Source: Couchioplanes caeruleus
Lineage (GTDB): Bacteria; Actinomycetota; Actinomycetes; Mycobacteriales; Micromonosporaceae
DNA length: 64,000 nucleotides
Direction of reading: 5' to 3'
Assembly: GCF_023499255.1 (NCBI RefSeq)
Contig: NZ_CP092183.1
Location: 7,560,501 to 7,624,500, forward strand
Position numbers and translations under genes: made by a program. Under the pieces are notes generated by a model. The model did no database searches. It was not told the origin of the DNA and saw only the letters and a list, made by a program, of their open reading frames with translations. Of this stretch, positions 44,650 through 56,356 are shown in pieces. Within the stretch, counting starts at the first letter, position 1. Each line of letters begins with the position of its first letter.

Positions 44650-45696
44650 TCAGGCGTTCGGCACCAGGTCGAACGTGATGACCTGCTCGGGCGTGAGCCC
44701 GGCCGGGATCTGACCGGAGCCCTGCAGGATCGCGATGCTGCGCGCGACCCGCTGGTTGTCCAGCGCGCCGACGGGCACGCCGGAGGCCTCCGAGCGCACG
44801 AACGGCGCCATCAGCGTCAGTTCGGCCGCGGCGGACTTGGGGTCGGCCGTCGCGACGTACTTCTTCAGGATGGTGCCGGCCTCGTCCGGGTTGGTGATCG
44901 AGTCCTGCAGCCCCTTGAGCAGAGCCCCGGTGAACTTCTTCACCTTCTCGGGGTTGTCCTTGGCGTACTGGCTGGACGTGATCAGCACGTTGCCGTAGAG
45001 GTCCTGCAGGTAGTCGCTGTACGGCAGCAGCACCGCGGTCTTGCCCTTGGCGATGTTCTCGATCGTGGGCTTACCGACCACGAACTGCCCGATGCCGTCC
45101 ACCTGGTGCTGCGCCAGCGTGCCGAAGAGCGTCTGCGGGTTGCCGTTCTGGAACTTGACCTTGGTCGCGTCCACGTTGGCCAGCTTCGCGTACGTGGGGA
45201 ACAGGTTGCGCACGACGGAGCCGGGGGTGTCCGCGAGGGTCTTGCCCTCCAGGTCCTTGGGCGCGCTGATCCCGTAGCCCTCCAGCGACATGATCGCCGC
45301 CATCGTGCGCTGCTGGATCGCCGCGACCGCGGTGAAGCCGGTCAGCTTGGGCGCGCCACCGGCGCCACCCGCGGCGAGCAGGCCGCCGGTGAGGTCGATC
45401 GGGGTGAACTGGGCCTGGCCGCCGACGATCGACTTCACGTTCTCGCCGGAACCGTTGCCGGGCTTGATCTCGACGTCGAAACCGGCGTCCTTGAAGTAGC
45501 CCTTCTCCTTCGCCACGTAGGCGTAGCTGTCACGGCCGAAGTTGCCGAACGACGTCAGGTACGTGATCTTCTCCAGCGTCTGCGAACCGCCGGACGCGCT
45601 CTTGTCGTCCGCGTCGTCGCTGCAACCGGCTGCGGCGGCGAGCGTCGTGGCCAGCGCGGCGGCCACGATCGTACGGGTGAATGTCCTTCTGTGCAC
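44650..45696 (-). CDS. ABC transporter substrate-binding lipoprotein (SsuA/THI5/NMT1 type)
   Basis: The 348-residue lipoprotein (lipobox AAGC, Cys25) has the NMT1/SsuA-like fold: KITYLTSFGNFGRDSYAYVAKEKGYFKDAGFDVEI, GNGSGENVKSIVGGQAQF, and ISAPKDLEGKTLADTPGSVV. The GTG at 45696 is preferred to the upstream TTG because GGAAGGA then lies at normal distance. Together with the permease and the divergent ATPase it forms an importer; the ligand may be a sulfonate, a thiamin pyrimidine or another small compound. Confidence 0.88.
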   Translation of the reverse strand: MHRRTFTRTIVAAALATTLAAAAGCSDDADDKSASGGSQTLEKITYLTSFGNFGRDSYAYVAKEKGYFKDAGFDVEIKPGNGSGENVKSIVGGQAQFTPIDLTGGLLAAGGAGGAPKLTGFTAVAAIQQRTMAAIMSLEGYGISAPKDLEGKTLADTPGSVVRNLFPTYAKLANVDATKVKFQNGNPQTLFGTLAQHQVDGIGQFVVGKPTIENIAKGKTAVLLPYSDYLQDLYGNVLITSSQYAKDNPEKVKKFTGALLKGLQDSITNPDEAGTILKKYVATADPKSAAAELTLMAPFVRSEASGVPVGALDNQRVARSIAILQGSGQIPAGLTPEQVITFDLVPNA

Positions 45697-45928
45697 CGGA
45701 TTCCTTCCCAACCGAGGGGTGTTGAGGCGGTCGGCGCCGCCGGCGGAGGGTGCCGTGACGCCGCGTGGTGTTGTGTTGAACTCGCGGCGTAAGCGTAGGG
45801 GACCCGAAGCTGATCATCGATGACAGGTATGTCTCAGAAACCCTTGTGGACAGGCTGCTCCTCAGCCCTCACCATCGGACGGCTACAGTGGCAGCGCATC
45901 GATCCGACTCCATCGGGAGCACACGCAG
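45697..45928. promoter_or_regulatory. divergent promoter region of the importer cluster
   Basis: These 232 bases separate the binding-protein gene from the ATPase-LLM-cupin operon. A plus-strand TACAGT (45884-45889) could be the -10 box of the rightward operon, with GGGAG as its ribosome site. No regulator gene is present. Confidence 0.5.
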
Positions 45929-46678
45929 ATGATCCGGCTCAGCGGCGTTTCCCGGACGTTCGCGGGACGTTCCGGCACCGTCGAAGCGCTCCGGGAGATC
46001 GAACTGGACGTCGCCGAGGGCGAGTTCGTCGCGATCCTCGGCCGCTCCGGCTGCGGAAAGTCCACTTTGCTGCGCATGATCGCCGGACTGCTCCCGGCGA
46101 CCTCCGGCGAGGTACGGGTGTCAGGCGACCGGGTGACGAAACCGCGGCGTGACATCGCGATGATGTTCCAGAAACCGGCGCTGCTGCCGTGGCGGACGGT
46201 CCTGGACAACGTGCTGCTGCCGGTGCAGATCTTCGGCTGGCGCAAGGCCGCCCACCGCGAGCGTGCGCACGAGCTGCTGGCCATGACGGGCCTCTCCGGC
46301 TTCGAGAAGCGGCTCCCGCACGAGCTCTCCGGCGGCATGCAGCAGCGGGTCGCGCTGTGCCGCTCGCTGATCGCCAACCCGCGCGTGATGCTCATGGACG
46401 AGCCGTTCTCGGCCCTGGACGCCCTGACCCGCGAGGAGCTGTCCGGCGAGCTCCAGCGCGTGCACATGGAACTGAACACGACCATCGTCTTCGTCACCCA
46501 TTCGATCGACGAGGCGGTGCTGCTGGCGGACCGGGTCGTGGTGCTCAGCCCGCGCCCGGGCCGGATCCGCGAGGTGCTCGAAGTCAAGATCCCTCGGCCG
46601 CGCACGCTCGGCCGCGGCGCGCACCTCGAGGACGTCGCCCGGTGCAGCGCCGAACTGCACGAACTGCTCATGGCTTAG
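45929..46678 (+). CDS. ABC transporter ATP-binding protein (SsuB/ThiZ type)
   Basis: The 249-residue ATPase has Walker A GRSGCGKST (about 38-46), Q-loop MMFQKPALLPWRTVLDNV, signature LSGGMQQR, Walker B VMLMDEPFSALD and H-loop THS. It closely follows the SsuB/TauB/ThiZ pattern and should pair with the divergent permease and binding protein. It heads an operon with the LLM oxidoreductase nine bases downstream. Confidence 0.92.
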   Translation: MIRLSGVSRTFAGRSGTVEALREIELDVAEGEFVAILGRSGCGKSTLLRMIAGLLPATSGEVRVSGDRVTKPRRDIAMMFQKPALLPWRTVLDNVLLPVQIFGWRKAAHRERAHELLAMTGLSGFEKRLPHELSGGMQQRVALCRSLIANPRVMLMDEPFSALDALTREELSGELQRVHMELNTTIVFVTHSIDEAVLLADRVVVLSPRPGRIREVLEVKIPRPRTLGRGAHLEDVARCSAELHELLMA

Positions 46679-46687
46679 GACACCCGC

Positions 46688-47629
46688 ATGCGCGTCAGCC
46701 TGTTCACCGAGCCGCATCGCGGCGCCACGTACGACGACCAGCTCCGGCTGGCGCGGCACGCCGAGGACGCCGGTTTCGAGGGCTTCTTCCGCGCCGACCA
46801 CTACCAGTCGATGGGCGCGGACCCCGGCCTGCCCGGTCCCACCGACGCCTGGCTCACCCTGGCCGGCCTCGCCCGCGAGACGTCCCGGATCCGGCTCGGC
46901 ACGATGGTCAACTCGGCCACGTTCCGGCTCCCCGGCCCGCTGGCCATCATGGTGGCGCAGGTCGACGCGATGAGCGGGGGCCGGATCGAGCTGGGGATGG
47001 GCGCGGGCTGGCTGGAGCGCGAACACACCTCGTACGGCATCCCGTTCCCGCCGCTGGGCGAGCGCTTCGACCGGCTGGCCGAGCAGCTCGCGATCGTGAA
47101 CGGGCTGTGGGCCACGCCGGACGGCGAGACCTTCTCGTTCGACGGCAAGCACTACCGCCTGCTGGACGCGCCCGCGCTGCCGAAGCCGGTGCAGCGCCCG
47201 GGCCCGCCGGTGATCGTGGGCGGCCGGGGACCGAAGCGGACGCCGGAGCTGGCCGCCCGCTTCGCGGACGAGTTCAACATGCCGTTCAAGACGGTCGCCG
47301 AGACGACGGAAGCCTTCGATCGGGTACGCCGGGCCTGCGAGACGTACGAGCGCCCCGCCGACCGCCCCCTGACGCTGTCGGCGGGCATCGTGGTGGCCCT
47401 GGGCCGCACCGACGAGGAGGCCCGCCGCCGGGCCGCGCCGCTGCACGTGCCGAGCGCCCTGCCGCCGGAGGACCCGGTGGAGGGCTCCCCCGACGCGCTC
47501 GTGCAGCGCATCGGCGAGATGGCGCAGGCCGGAGCCACCCGGGTGCACCTGCGGATCATCGACATGGCCGACCTCGACCACCTGGACCTGATCGCCGACC
47601 GGGTCCTGCCACAGGTAGGAGCGCTGTGA
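46688..47629 (+). CDS. LLM-class (luciferase-like) F420- or FMN-dependent oxidoreductase
   Basis: The 313-residue TIM-barrel flavoenzyme has MRVSLFTEPHRGATYDDQLRLARHAEDAGFEGFFRADHYQ at the start, RIRLGTMVNSATFRLPGPLAIMVAQVDAMSGGRIELGMGAGW, and PPVIVGGRGPKRTPELAARFADEFN. Such enzymes oxidise sulfonates, amines or F420-linked substrates. Whether it uses F420 or FMN cannot be told from sequence. Sitting between an importer ATPase and a cupin, it probably attacks the imported compound (inference). Confidence 0.88.
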   Translation: MRVSLFTEPHRGATYDDQLRLARHAEDAGFEGFFRADHYQSMGADPGLPGPTDAWLTLAGLARETSRIRLGTMVNSATFRLPGPLAIMVAQVDAMSGGRIELGMGAGWLEREHTSYGIPFPPLGERFDRLAEQLAIVNGLWATPDGETFSFDGKHYRLLDAPALPKPVQRPGPPVIVGGRGPKRTPELAARFADEFNMPFKTVAETTEAFDRVRRACETYERPADRPLTLSAGIVVALGRTDEEARRRAAPLHVPSALPPEDPVEGSPDALVQRIGEMAQAGATRVHLRIIDMADLDHLDLIADRVLPQVGAL

Positions 47630-47928
47630 ACGACCAGGAGCTGGGACCCGTCGGGCAGGAGATCCTGCTCGAGAACGACAAGGTGCGCGTCTGGCACATC
47701 TCGCTGCAGCCCGGCGAGTCGCAGCCGCTGCACCACCACGGGCTGCCGTACGTCGTGGTCGCCGTACAGGGCGCGAAGAACGTCATCCACACCGCGGACG
47801 GCGACCGGATCGACGTGGTCGAGGAGACCGGCAGCATCGTCTTCCGGGGGCCCGGCCAGACTCACATGCTGACCAACGTCGGTGACACTGTGTATATCGG
47901 CCGGATCATCGAGCTGAAGTCCGCCTAA
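47626..47928 (+). CDS. small cupin-domain protein
   Basis: The 100-residue single-domain cupin shows a metal-site histidine cluster PLHHHGLPYVVV and the second-motif GQTHMLTNVGDTVY. It could be a dioxygenase, a sulfite/cysteine-type oxidase or simply a binding protein. The GTG overlaps the LLM stop (GTGA) with AGGAG upstream, so it is translationally coupled to the oxidoreductase. Confidence 0.85.
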   Translation: MNDQELGPVGQEILLENDKVRVWHISLQPGESQPLHHHGLPYVVVAVQGAKNVIHTADGDRIDVVEETGSIVFRGPGQTHMLTNVGDTVYIGRIIELKSA

Positions 47929-47990
47929 CCGGAATTTTGGCAAGCCTTAAGAAGCGGGCTTCCGACTGGCGGGCGGCCCGGACCATTCCG

Positions 47991-48003
47991 TAACGTGCCC
48001 GCC
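47991..48003 (+). promoter_or_regulatory. leaderless -10 box
   Basis: TAACGT (47991-47996) ends seven bases before the ATG at 48004, which supports that start over the in-frame GTG at 47995. Confidence 0.6.
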
Positions 48004-49836
48004 ATGGCATTTCGGACGTGGGCCAAGCTGTTGTCCGCCACTCTCGGCGTGGGCGCGCTGGCGGGGGCGAGCCAGCTGGGGCTGGCGTACGGCCTCGGCA
48101 TCGTGCGCCTGACCCGCGTCCTCGACGTGACGGCGCGTGATCAGTGGACCGCGCAACTGGCCTGGGCCGCCTGGATCCCGATGGTGGCCGCGGTCGCCGG
48201 CGCCCTCGCCGGCGCGCACCTGCTGCGCCGCTGGGCGCCGGCCTTCCGGTCCGGGGTGGGCACCGAGATCGCGTTGGCGTTCGCCGCGGCGATCGGCGCG
48301 GCGGTGGTCGTCCCGCTCACCATGCAGCCGGCCCGCACCGCCCAGGTGGCGGGCGTGAACCCGGTCGTGGTCATCGCCATCTGCGCGGGCCTCGGCGCAC
48401 TGGTCGGCATCTTCGCCGCGTGGGGCGCCGTCGCGCAGGCGGTGGCCCGGTGGAGCCTGATCGCCACGGCCGCCGCGATCTGGACGGTGGCGCTGGTGTC
48501 GGTGTCCCCGTCGCTGGGACCGGGTGAGGCGCTCCCCGCCGTACGCCTGGGAGTCTTCGACGCGGGCTTCCTCTCCCCGGCGGTGACCCAGCGGACGGCC
48601 CTGGCCACCATGCCGGCCCTGGCCCTCCTCCTCGGCGCGATCCTCGGCTGGGCCGCCCGCCGCCGCGACCTGCCGACGCTGACCATCGCGCTGGCCGGCA
48701 TGCCGGGCCCGGCACTGCTGACGATCGCCTACCTGATCGCCGGCCCCGGCTCGGGCGACGCCCGCTACCAGGTCGTGCCGTACTGGGCGGCCATGACAGC
48801 GACCGGAGCCGGAGTCCTGGGCTCGGTCCTGGCGGCGGTCCTGCGCCGCTCCCCCGCGCCGGACGAGCAGGACGACACCCCGACCGAGGACCGCCCGCCG
48901 CTGCCCAAGCGCGTCGAACAGCCGGCATCCGCGATCGCCGCGGCGGCCGCGCCCTCTCCCACGCCGCCCGCCACCCCGGCCCCGACCCCCGCCACCGCGG
49001 TCCCTGGCACGCCGGCGCCTGCCACCCCGGCGTCGACTCCCTCGGTGGCAGCGGCCCCCTCACCGGCCCCCGCACCGGCCCGCCCTCCGGTGGGGGCGCC
49101 GGCCCGCCCTCAGGCCGAGCCCAAGACCGACCCTCAGCTGCGCGCGTCGGACACCGCGGTCTTCGACACCACGGGTACGCCGGCACCGAAACGTCCCAAG
49201 ACCCGCCGCTCCAGCGTGGCCGACGCCTTCACCGGCCGCACCGGCGAGTTCCCGACCCGCCGCCCGGCCTCCCCCACGGCGACCGGCCGCAGCGTCCCCC
49301 TCGGCGAGTACGCATCCCCGGACCCGGCCCCCTTCGACGCCTTCGCCCGCGGCAAGGACAACCCGGGCGCCCCCGCCGAGGACCACCCCGGCGCCGGCAG
49401 CCCTGCACGGCCGGCCATCCACGGCCCGGCCAGCGGCAGTCCCACCCGGGCGGTCACGCAGACGCCGGCCGCCGCACCCAAGCCGTACGTCCCGGAGCCC
49501 GCGACCCGCCCCATCCCCCCGGAAGCCCTCCAGGCCCCGACGGCGGAACAGCCCCGCTCGGTCCCGGGCCGGCTGGGCCGCAGTCTGCGCCCGTTCGCTC
49601 GAGGCCGCGCCGCCGAGCCGCTGACCCCGGAACCCACCATGGTCAGCGCGCCGCTCCCGCAACCCCAGCCGGTGACCCCGCCGCTGTCCGTGACCCCGGC
49701 GCCGAAGCACGCCGACGTCCCGCAGCAGGCGCCGGCCCCGGACGGCCCGGCGGCGGGCAGCGGCCGCGGCCGGTTCGGCCTGCGCAAGCGCAAGGACGAG
49801 GACTACGTCGACTGGGTGAGCGGCCTCGGCAGCTGA
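48004..49836 (+). CDS. polytopic membrane protein with long Pro/Ala-rich cytoplasmic tail
   Basis: The 610-residue protein has about eight hydrophobic helices in its first 285 residues (LLSATLGVGALAGASQLG, WIPMVAAVAGALAGAHLL and others). About 325 residues of disordered Pro/Ala/Thr-rich sequence follow, ending in a conserved-looking RGRFGLRKRKDEDYVDWVSGLGS. I do not recognise a family. The N-terminal part suggests a membrane scaffold and the tail a protein-protein interaction arm. Similar proteins are annotated only as hypothetical in Micromonosporaceae as far as I recall. Confidence 0.7.
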   Translation: MAFRTWAKLLSATLGVGALAGASQLGLAYGLGIVRLTRVLDVTARDQWTAQLAWAAWIPMVAAVAGALAGAHLLRRWAPAFRSGVGTEIALAFAAAIGAAVVVPLTMQPARTAQVAGVNPVVVIAICAGLGALVGIFAAWGAVAQAVARWSLIATAAAIWTVALVSVSPSLGPGEALPAVRLGVFDAGFLSPAVTQRTALATMPALALLLGAILGWAARRRDLPTLTIALAGMPGPALLTIAYLIAGPGSGDARYQVVPYWAAMTATGAGVLGSVLAAVLRRSPAPDEQDDTPTEDRPPLPKRVEQPASAIAAAAAPSPTPPATPAPTPATAVPGTPAPATPASTPSVAAAPSPAPAPARPPVGAPARPQAEPKTDPQLRASDTAVFDTTGTPAPKRPKTRRSSVADAFTGRTGEFPTRRPASPTATGRSVPLGEYASPDPAPFDAFARGKDNPGAPAEDHPGAGSPARPAIHGPASGSPTRAVTQTPAAAPKPYVPEPATRPIPPEALQAPTAEQPRSVPGRLGRSLRPFARGRAAEPLTPEPTMVSAPLPQPQPVTPPLSVTPAPKHADVPQQAPAPDGPAAGSGRGRFGLRKRKDEDYVDWVSGLGS

Positions 49837-50131
49837 GGCCCGGCCCCCTCGCCCGCCCGCGCGCACCGGTTCGTGGCCGAGGTGGAATCCGAGCGGGGCG
49901 AGCCACCTGTCGCCGCCCTGGCACCGTCGAACCAGAGCCCACCCCACGCAGACCCCGCTCGGGAACGACCACCGACCCGAGCGGATTTTCAAGCGAAAAC
50001 CCAGCAAGCACGCCCCAACACATAGCCGAACGCCGATGGAATGATCCGTAGCGGATGTACCGCCGCGCCCGCGCCCGCCGGAGGATGAGCGCACGGCCCG
50101 GCACGACGGGCCCCGACGCTACGGAGTCCGC

Positions 50132-50578
50132 ATGTCCGCTGACACCCCGGTACCCCGCCCGTCCCGCCTGCGCCGCCTGCTCTCGGCGGTCGCGATCGTC
50201 TTCGCGCTCACCGGCGGCACGCTCGTCGCCCCCGCCGTGGTCGCCCCGGAGCACACCGCCGCCGCCGAGGCATCGGTCTATTCCAGCTGCACGATGTCGC
50301 GCTGCACCGACGCCCGCACCGCCCGGTCGGGCTGGAGTCAGCTGAGCTGGCCCACCAGCGCCGGCTGGTACACGTGGCCCTACGGCCAGTACAACTACAC
50401 CGGCGGCACGTTCCAGAACCGTGAACGCCAACTGCCGACCAACGCCACCTACAACGAGTACGACGTCTACCCCCGGTCCCGCGGCGCGGCGCGGGACGCG
50501 TACCGGATCGTGGTGAACCGTTCCACGAAGGAGACGTGGTTCACTCCCGACCACTACGTCAACTTCTACAAGCTCTAG
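50132..50578 (+). CDS. secreted ribonuclease, RNase Sa-like (N1/T1 family)
   Basis: The 148-residue protein has a signal peptide (basic RLRRLL, then AVAIVFALTGGTLVAPAVV). The mature domain matches microbial guanyl-specific ribonucleases: TFQNRERQLP, YNEYDVYPRSR and FTPDHYVNF. By alignment with RNase Sa the catalytic residues are Glu109, Arg125 and His141, all present. Two cysteines (53, 58) lie before the core. It should cleave RNA outside the cell. No barstar-like inhibitor gene is adjacent. A strong terminator follows the gene. Confidence 0.9.
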   Translation: MSADTPVPRPSRLRRLLSAVAIVFALTGGTLVAPAVVAPEHTAAAEASVYSSCTMSRCTDARTARSGWSQLSWPTSAGWYTWPYGQYNYTGGTFQNRERQLPTNATYNEYDVYPRSRGAARDAYRIVVNRSTKETWFTPDHYVNFYKL

Positions 50579-50585
50579 GGATCGG

Positions 50586-50618
50586 GCTCGTCGCCCGGTG
50601 ACCGGCCGGGCGACGAGC
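50586..50618. terminator. bidirectional terminator
   Basis: A perfect 13-bp stem (gctcgtcgcccgg / ccgggcgacgagc) with a 7-base loop lies between the ribonuclease gene and convergent thiC. Confidence 0.9.
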
Positions 50619-50626
50619 ACCCCGGA

Positions 50627-52258
<1,632 letters not shown>

Positions 52259-52280
52259 TCACGGCCCGACAGCAATGGCC

Positions 52281-53035
52281 TCAGGCGAAGTGGTGCAGCG
52301 GCCCGGGACCGGCCCCGAGCTTCCAGTCGCGGCCGCCGGCCAGCGCCCGCGCGACGTAGGACTTGGCGGCCCGGACCGCGTCCCCGACGTCGTCGCCGAG
52401 GGCGAGCCGGGCCGCGATCGCGGACGAGAACGTGCAGCCGGAGCCGTGATTGTTGGCGGTCAGCACGGGTTCACCGCGCAGCGTCTCGCTGCGCCCGGCG
52501 GTGTACAGCAGGTCGACGGCCAGCTCGCTGCCGGTGACCACGACCGCCTCGGGCCCGCGCGCGGCCAGGCCGGCCGCCGCCCGGGCCATCTCCTCGGCCG
52601 TCTCGACCCGCCCACCGGTCAGGGCGCCGGCTTCGTGCCGGTTCGGCGTCAGAACCCGGGGGTACGGGATCAGCGGCGCGACAGAAGCAACACCGGACAA
52701 CGTGCTGCCAGAGGTGGCGACCAGCACCGGATCCACCACCAGGTTCGGCAGCCCGGCGGCCCGCGCGGCGATCACTTCCGCAACGGCCGGATCTCCCACC
52801 ATCCCCACCTTCACGGCCGCCACCTCGAAGTCGGAGAGCACCGCGTCGAGCTGGGCCGCCACGATCTCCGCCGGGATCGAATGGATCGCGGTGACCCCCC
52901 GGGTGTTCTGTGCGGTCACCGCGGTGATCACCGAAACCCCGTACGTCCCCAGAGCCGCGAACGTCTTGAGATCGGCCTGGATCCCCGCCCCGCCCCCGGA
53001 ATCCGACCCGGCGATGGTCAACACCACGACGGGAT

Positions 53036-53039
<4 letters not shown>
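52281..53039 (-). CDS. thiD: hydroxymethylpyrimidine/phosphomethylpyrimidine kinase ThiD
   Basis: The 252-residue kinase shows [55 protein letters not shown] and the anion-hole segment [22 protein letters not shown]. It phosphorylates the thiamin pyrimidine twice. The GTG at 53039 overlaps the stop of the upstream ThiE-like gene (GTGA). Family length supports this start. Confidence 0.96.
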
Positions 53040-54540
<1,501 letters not shown>

Positions 54541-54544
<4 letters not shown>

Positions 54545-55566
54545 GCGAACCTCCCGGGGCTGAACGCTGCGAGCAACGGATCGACCCGGCCCACGACCAG
54601 GTCGGCGATGAGATCGGCGGTGACCGGGGTGAGCAGCACCCCGTTGCGGTGATGTCCGGCGGCCACGACCACGCCGGCGCCGAGCGGCCCCAGCACGGGC
54701 GCGTTGTCCGGTGTGGACGGACGGTGGCGCACGACGGTCTCGGTCAGCTCGAACTCGGCCAGCTCGGGCACGAGGTCGGTGGCCGAACGCAGCAGCTCCA
54801 GCACAGATCCGGCGGTCACGGTGAAGTCGGCCCGCTCCTCCTGGGTCGCGCCGACGACCACCTCGCCGTCCGAGCGGGGCACCAGGTACACGTGCCGGCC
54901 GTCCACGTACCCGTTGACGACGTGCCGCAGCACCCCCGGCTCCCCCCGCAGGCGCAGCACCAGCCCCTTCACCGGGCGTACGGGCAACCCCGTCAGCGCC
55001 GCCGTCCCCAGCCCGGCCGCCACGACCGTGACACCCTCGGGAAGCGACGTCACCCGGCTGGTCGTCACCGCGTCACCGAGGACGGCCCGGAGCGCGGCGA
55101 CCACGCGCCGGGGATCCACCTGCCAGTCGTCGGCCAGGAAAGCCCCGCCGCGCACCCGTGGCGACAGGGCCGGCTCCAGCTCCCGCAGTTCGCTCGGCGG
55201 CAACGGCCGCACCTTGAGATCCCGCAACTCCCGGTACGCCCACAGCCGCCGAGCCTCCGCGAGGTCGTCCCCGGTCAGCGCCACGTCGACCGCGCCCGTG
55301 GTGTCGAAGCGCAGGTCGTACCCGGCCTCGAGGGACAGCTCCGCCGCGAAGGCAGGCCATCGGCGCGCCGACTCCAGCAGCAGCTCCTGCAACGGCTCCT
55401 GGCCGAACGCCGTCTCCCCGGCGGGGGCGAGCATCCCGGCGGCGGCGTACCAGGCGCCCTCGTCGCCGCCGCTGTCGAGCACGGTCACGGTCAGTCCACG
55501 CTGGACGAGCCGCCACGCCACGGAGAGCCCGATGATGCCGCCCCCGACCACGGTGACGTCGGTCAT
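54541..55566 (-). CDS. thiO: glycine oxidase ThiO
   Basis: The 341-residue FAD oxidase has the dinucleotide motif VVGGGIIGLSVAWRL, followed by AAGMLAPAGETAFGQEPL, GAFLADDWQVDPRRVVAALRA and the late HHRNGVLLTPVTADLIADL. It makes the imine of glycine for ThiG. Its ATG overlaps the stop of the upstream thiE (ATGA). Confidence 0.95.
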
Positions 55567-56207
55567 GCCACAGCCTTCAGCAGGCGCTCGGTCGCTTCGC
55601 CGGGATCCGCGGCGTTCGCGACCGCGCCCACCACGGCCACCCCGGCGGCCCCGGCCCGGCGCAGCTCAGGGGCGTTGTCCGCGGTCACGCCGCCGATGGC
55701 GACGATCGGCACACCCGGCACCGACGCCGCCACCGAGCCGATCTTCGCCACCCCGAGCGGCGCCGGCAGCCCGGTCTTCGTCACGGTCTCGAAGGCCGGC
55801 CCCACCCCGAGGTACGAGGCCCCGGCCGCGACCGCGGCCCGGGCGGCGGACCCGTCCCGGCACGTCCCACCGAGCACCGCCCCGGGGCCGAGGACCTTGC
55901 GCGCGGCGGCCACGGGGAGATCCTCCGCGCCGACGTGGGCGCCGTCCGCGCCGACCGCCAGCGCCACGTGCAACCGGTCGTTGACCAGGCACAACACCCC
56001 GGCAGGACGGCACAGCTCGACGATCGCCGCCGCCAGCTCGTACGCGACCCGGTCGGTGACGTCGTCCTCGACCCGGACCTGCACCGCCAGCCGGTCGGAC
56101 GCGCCGAGGCGGCCGGCGGCGGCCACGGCGGCGGTGACGACGGCGACGGCGTCACGACCGGGGCGTGCATCGGTGATGAGGTGGAGACGCGGAAAAGCAG
56201 GGTCCAC
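55563..56207 (-). CDS. thiE: thiamin-phosphate synthase ThiE (first copy)
   Basis: The 214-residue TIM barrel joins pyrimidine and thiazole halves. It keeps LCLVNDRLHVALAVGADGAHVGAEDLPV, YLGVGPAFETVTKTGLPAPLG and PIVAIGGVTADN, the ThiE phosphate- and pyrophosphate-binding blocks. The usual Arg-Glu-Lys start of the first motif is changed to VRVEDDV, the reverse of the second copy. The GTG has GGAGGAG seven bases upstream, inside the 3' part of the TPP riboswitch. It is the first gene of the operon. Confidence 0.92.
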   Translation of the reverse strand: MDPAFPRLHLITDARPGRDAVAVVTAAVAAAGRLGASDRLAVQVRVEDDVTDRVAYELAAAIVELCRPAGVLCLVNDRLHVALAVGADGAHVGAEDLPVAAARKVLGPGAVLGGTCRDGSAARAAVAAGASYLGVGPAFETVTKTGLPAPLGVAKIGSVAASVPGVPIVAIGGVTADNAPELRRAGAAGVAVVGAVANAADPGEATERLLKAVA

Positions 56208-56214
56208 AACGCAC

Positions 56215-56305
56215 TCCTCCCTGCGCCGGCATGACCCGGATCAGGTTCGACGGTCGGGGGCCGCGACAGCCCCCCTCTCAGCCCGGTGCACCGGACTCCC
56301 GTGGG
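56215..56305 (-). promoter_or_regulatory. TPP riboswitch (THI element)
   Basis: On the minus strand the leader carries the conserved elements CACGGGAGTCCG, GGCTGAGAGG and ACCTGATCCGGGTCATGCCGGCG, followed by the GGAGGAG site of thiE. This is the complete THI-box aptamer order. Because the ribosome site abuts the aptamer, translational control of the operon by thiamin pyrophosphate is likely. Confidence 0.95.
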
Positions 56306-56356
56306 GTTGGTTCCGCCGCCGACACTAACGCCGTGCCGCGGTCCGCGTAAACCCCC

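Noticed and set aside
43761..47928. Thiamin-precursor (ThiXYZ) transporter assigned by proximity to the thi operon
   Set aside because: The thi operon begins 8 kb away, and no TPP riboswitch precedes either transporter transcript; the LLM and cupin genes suggest another substrate.
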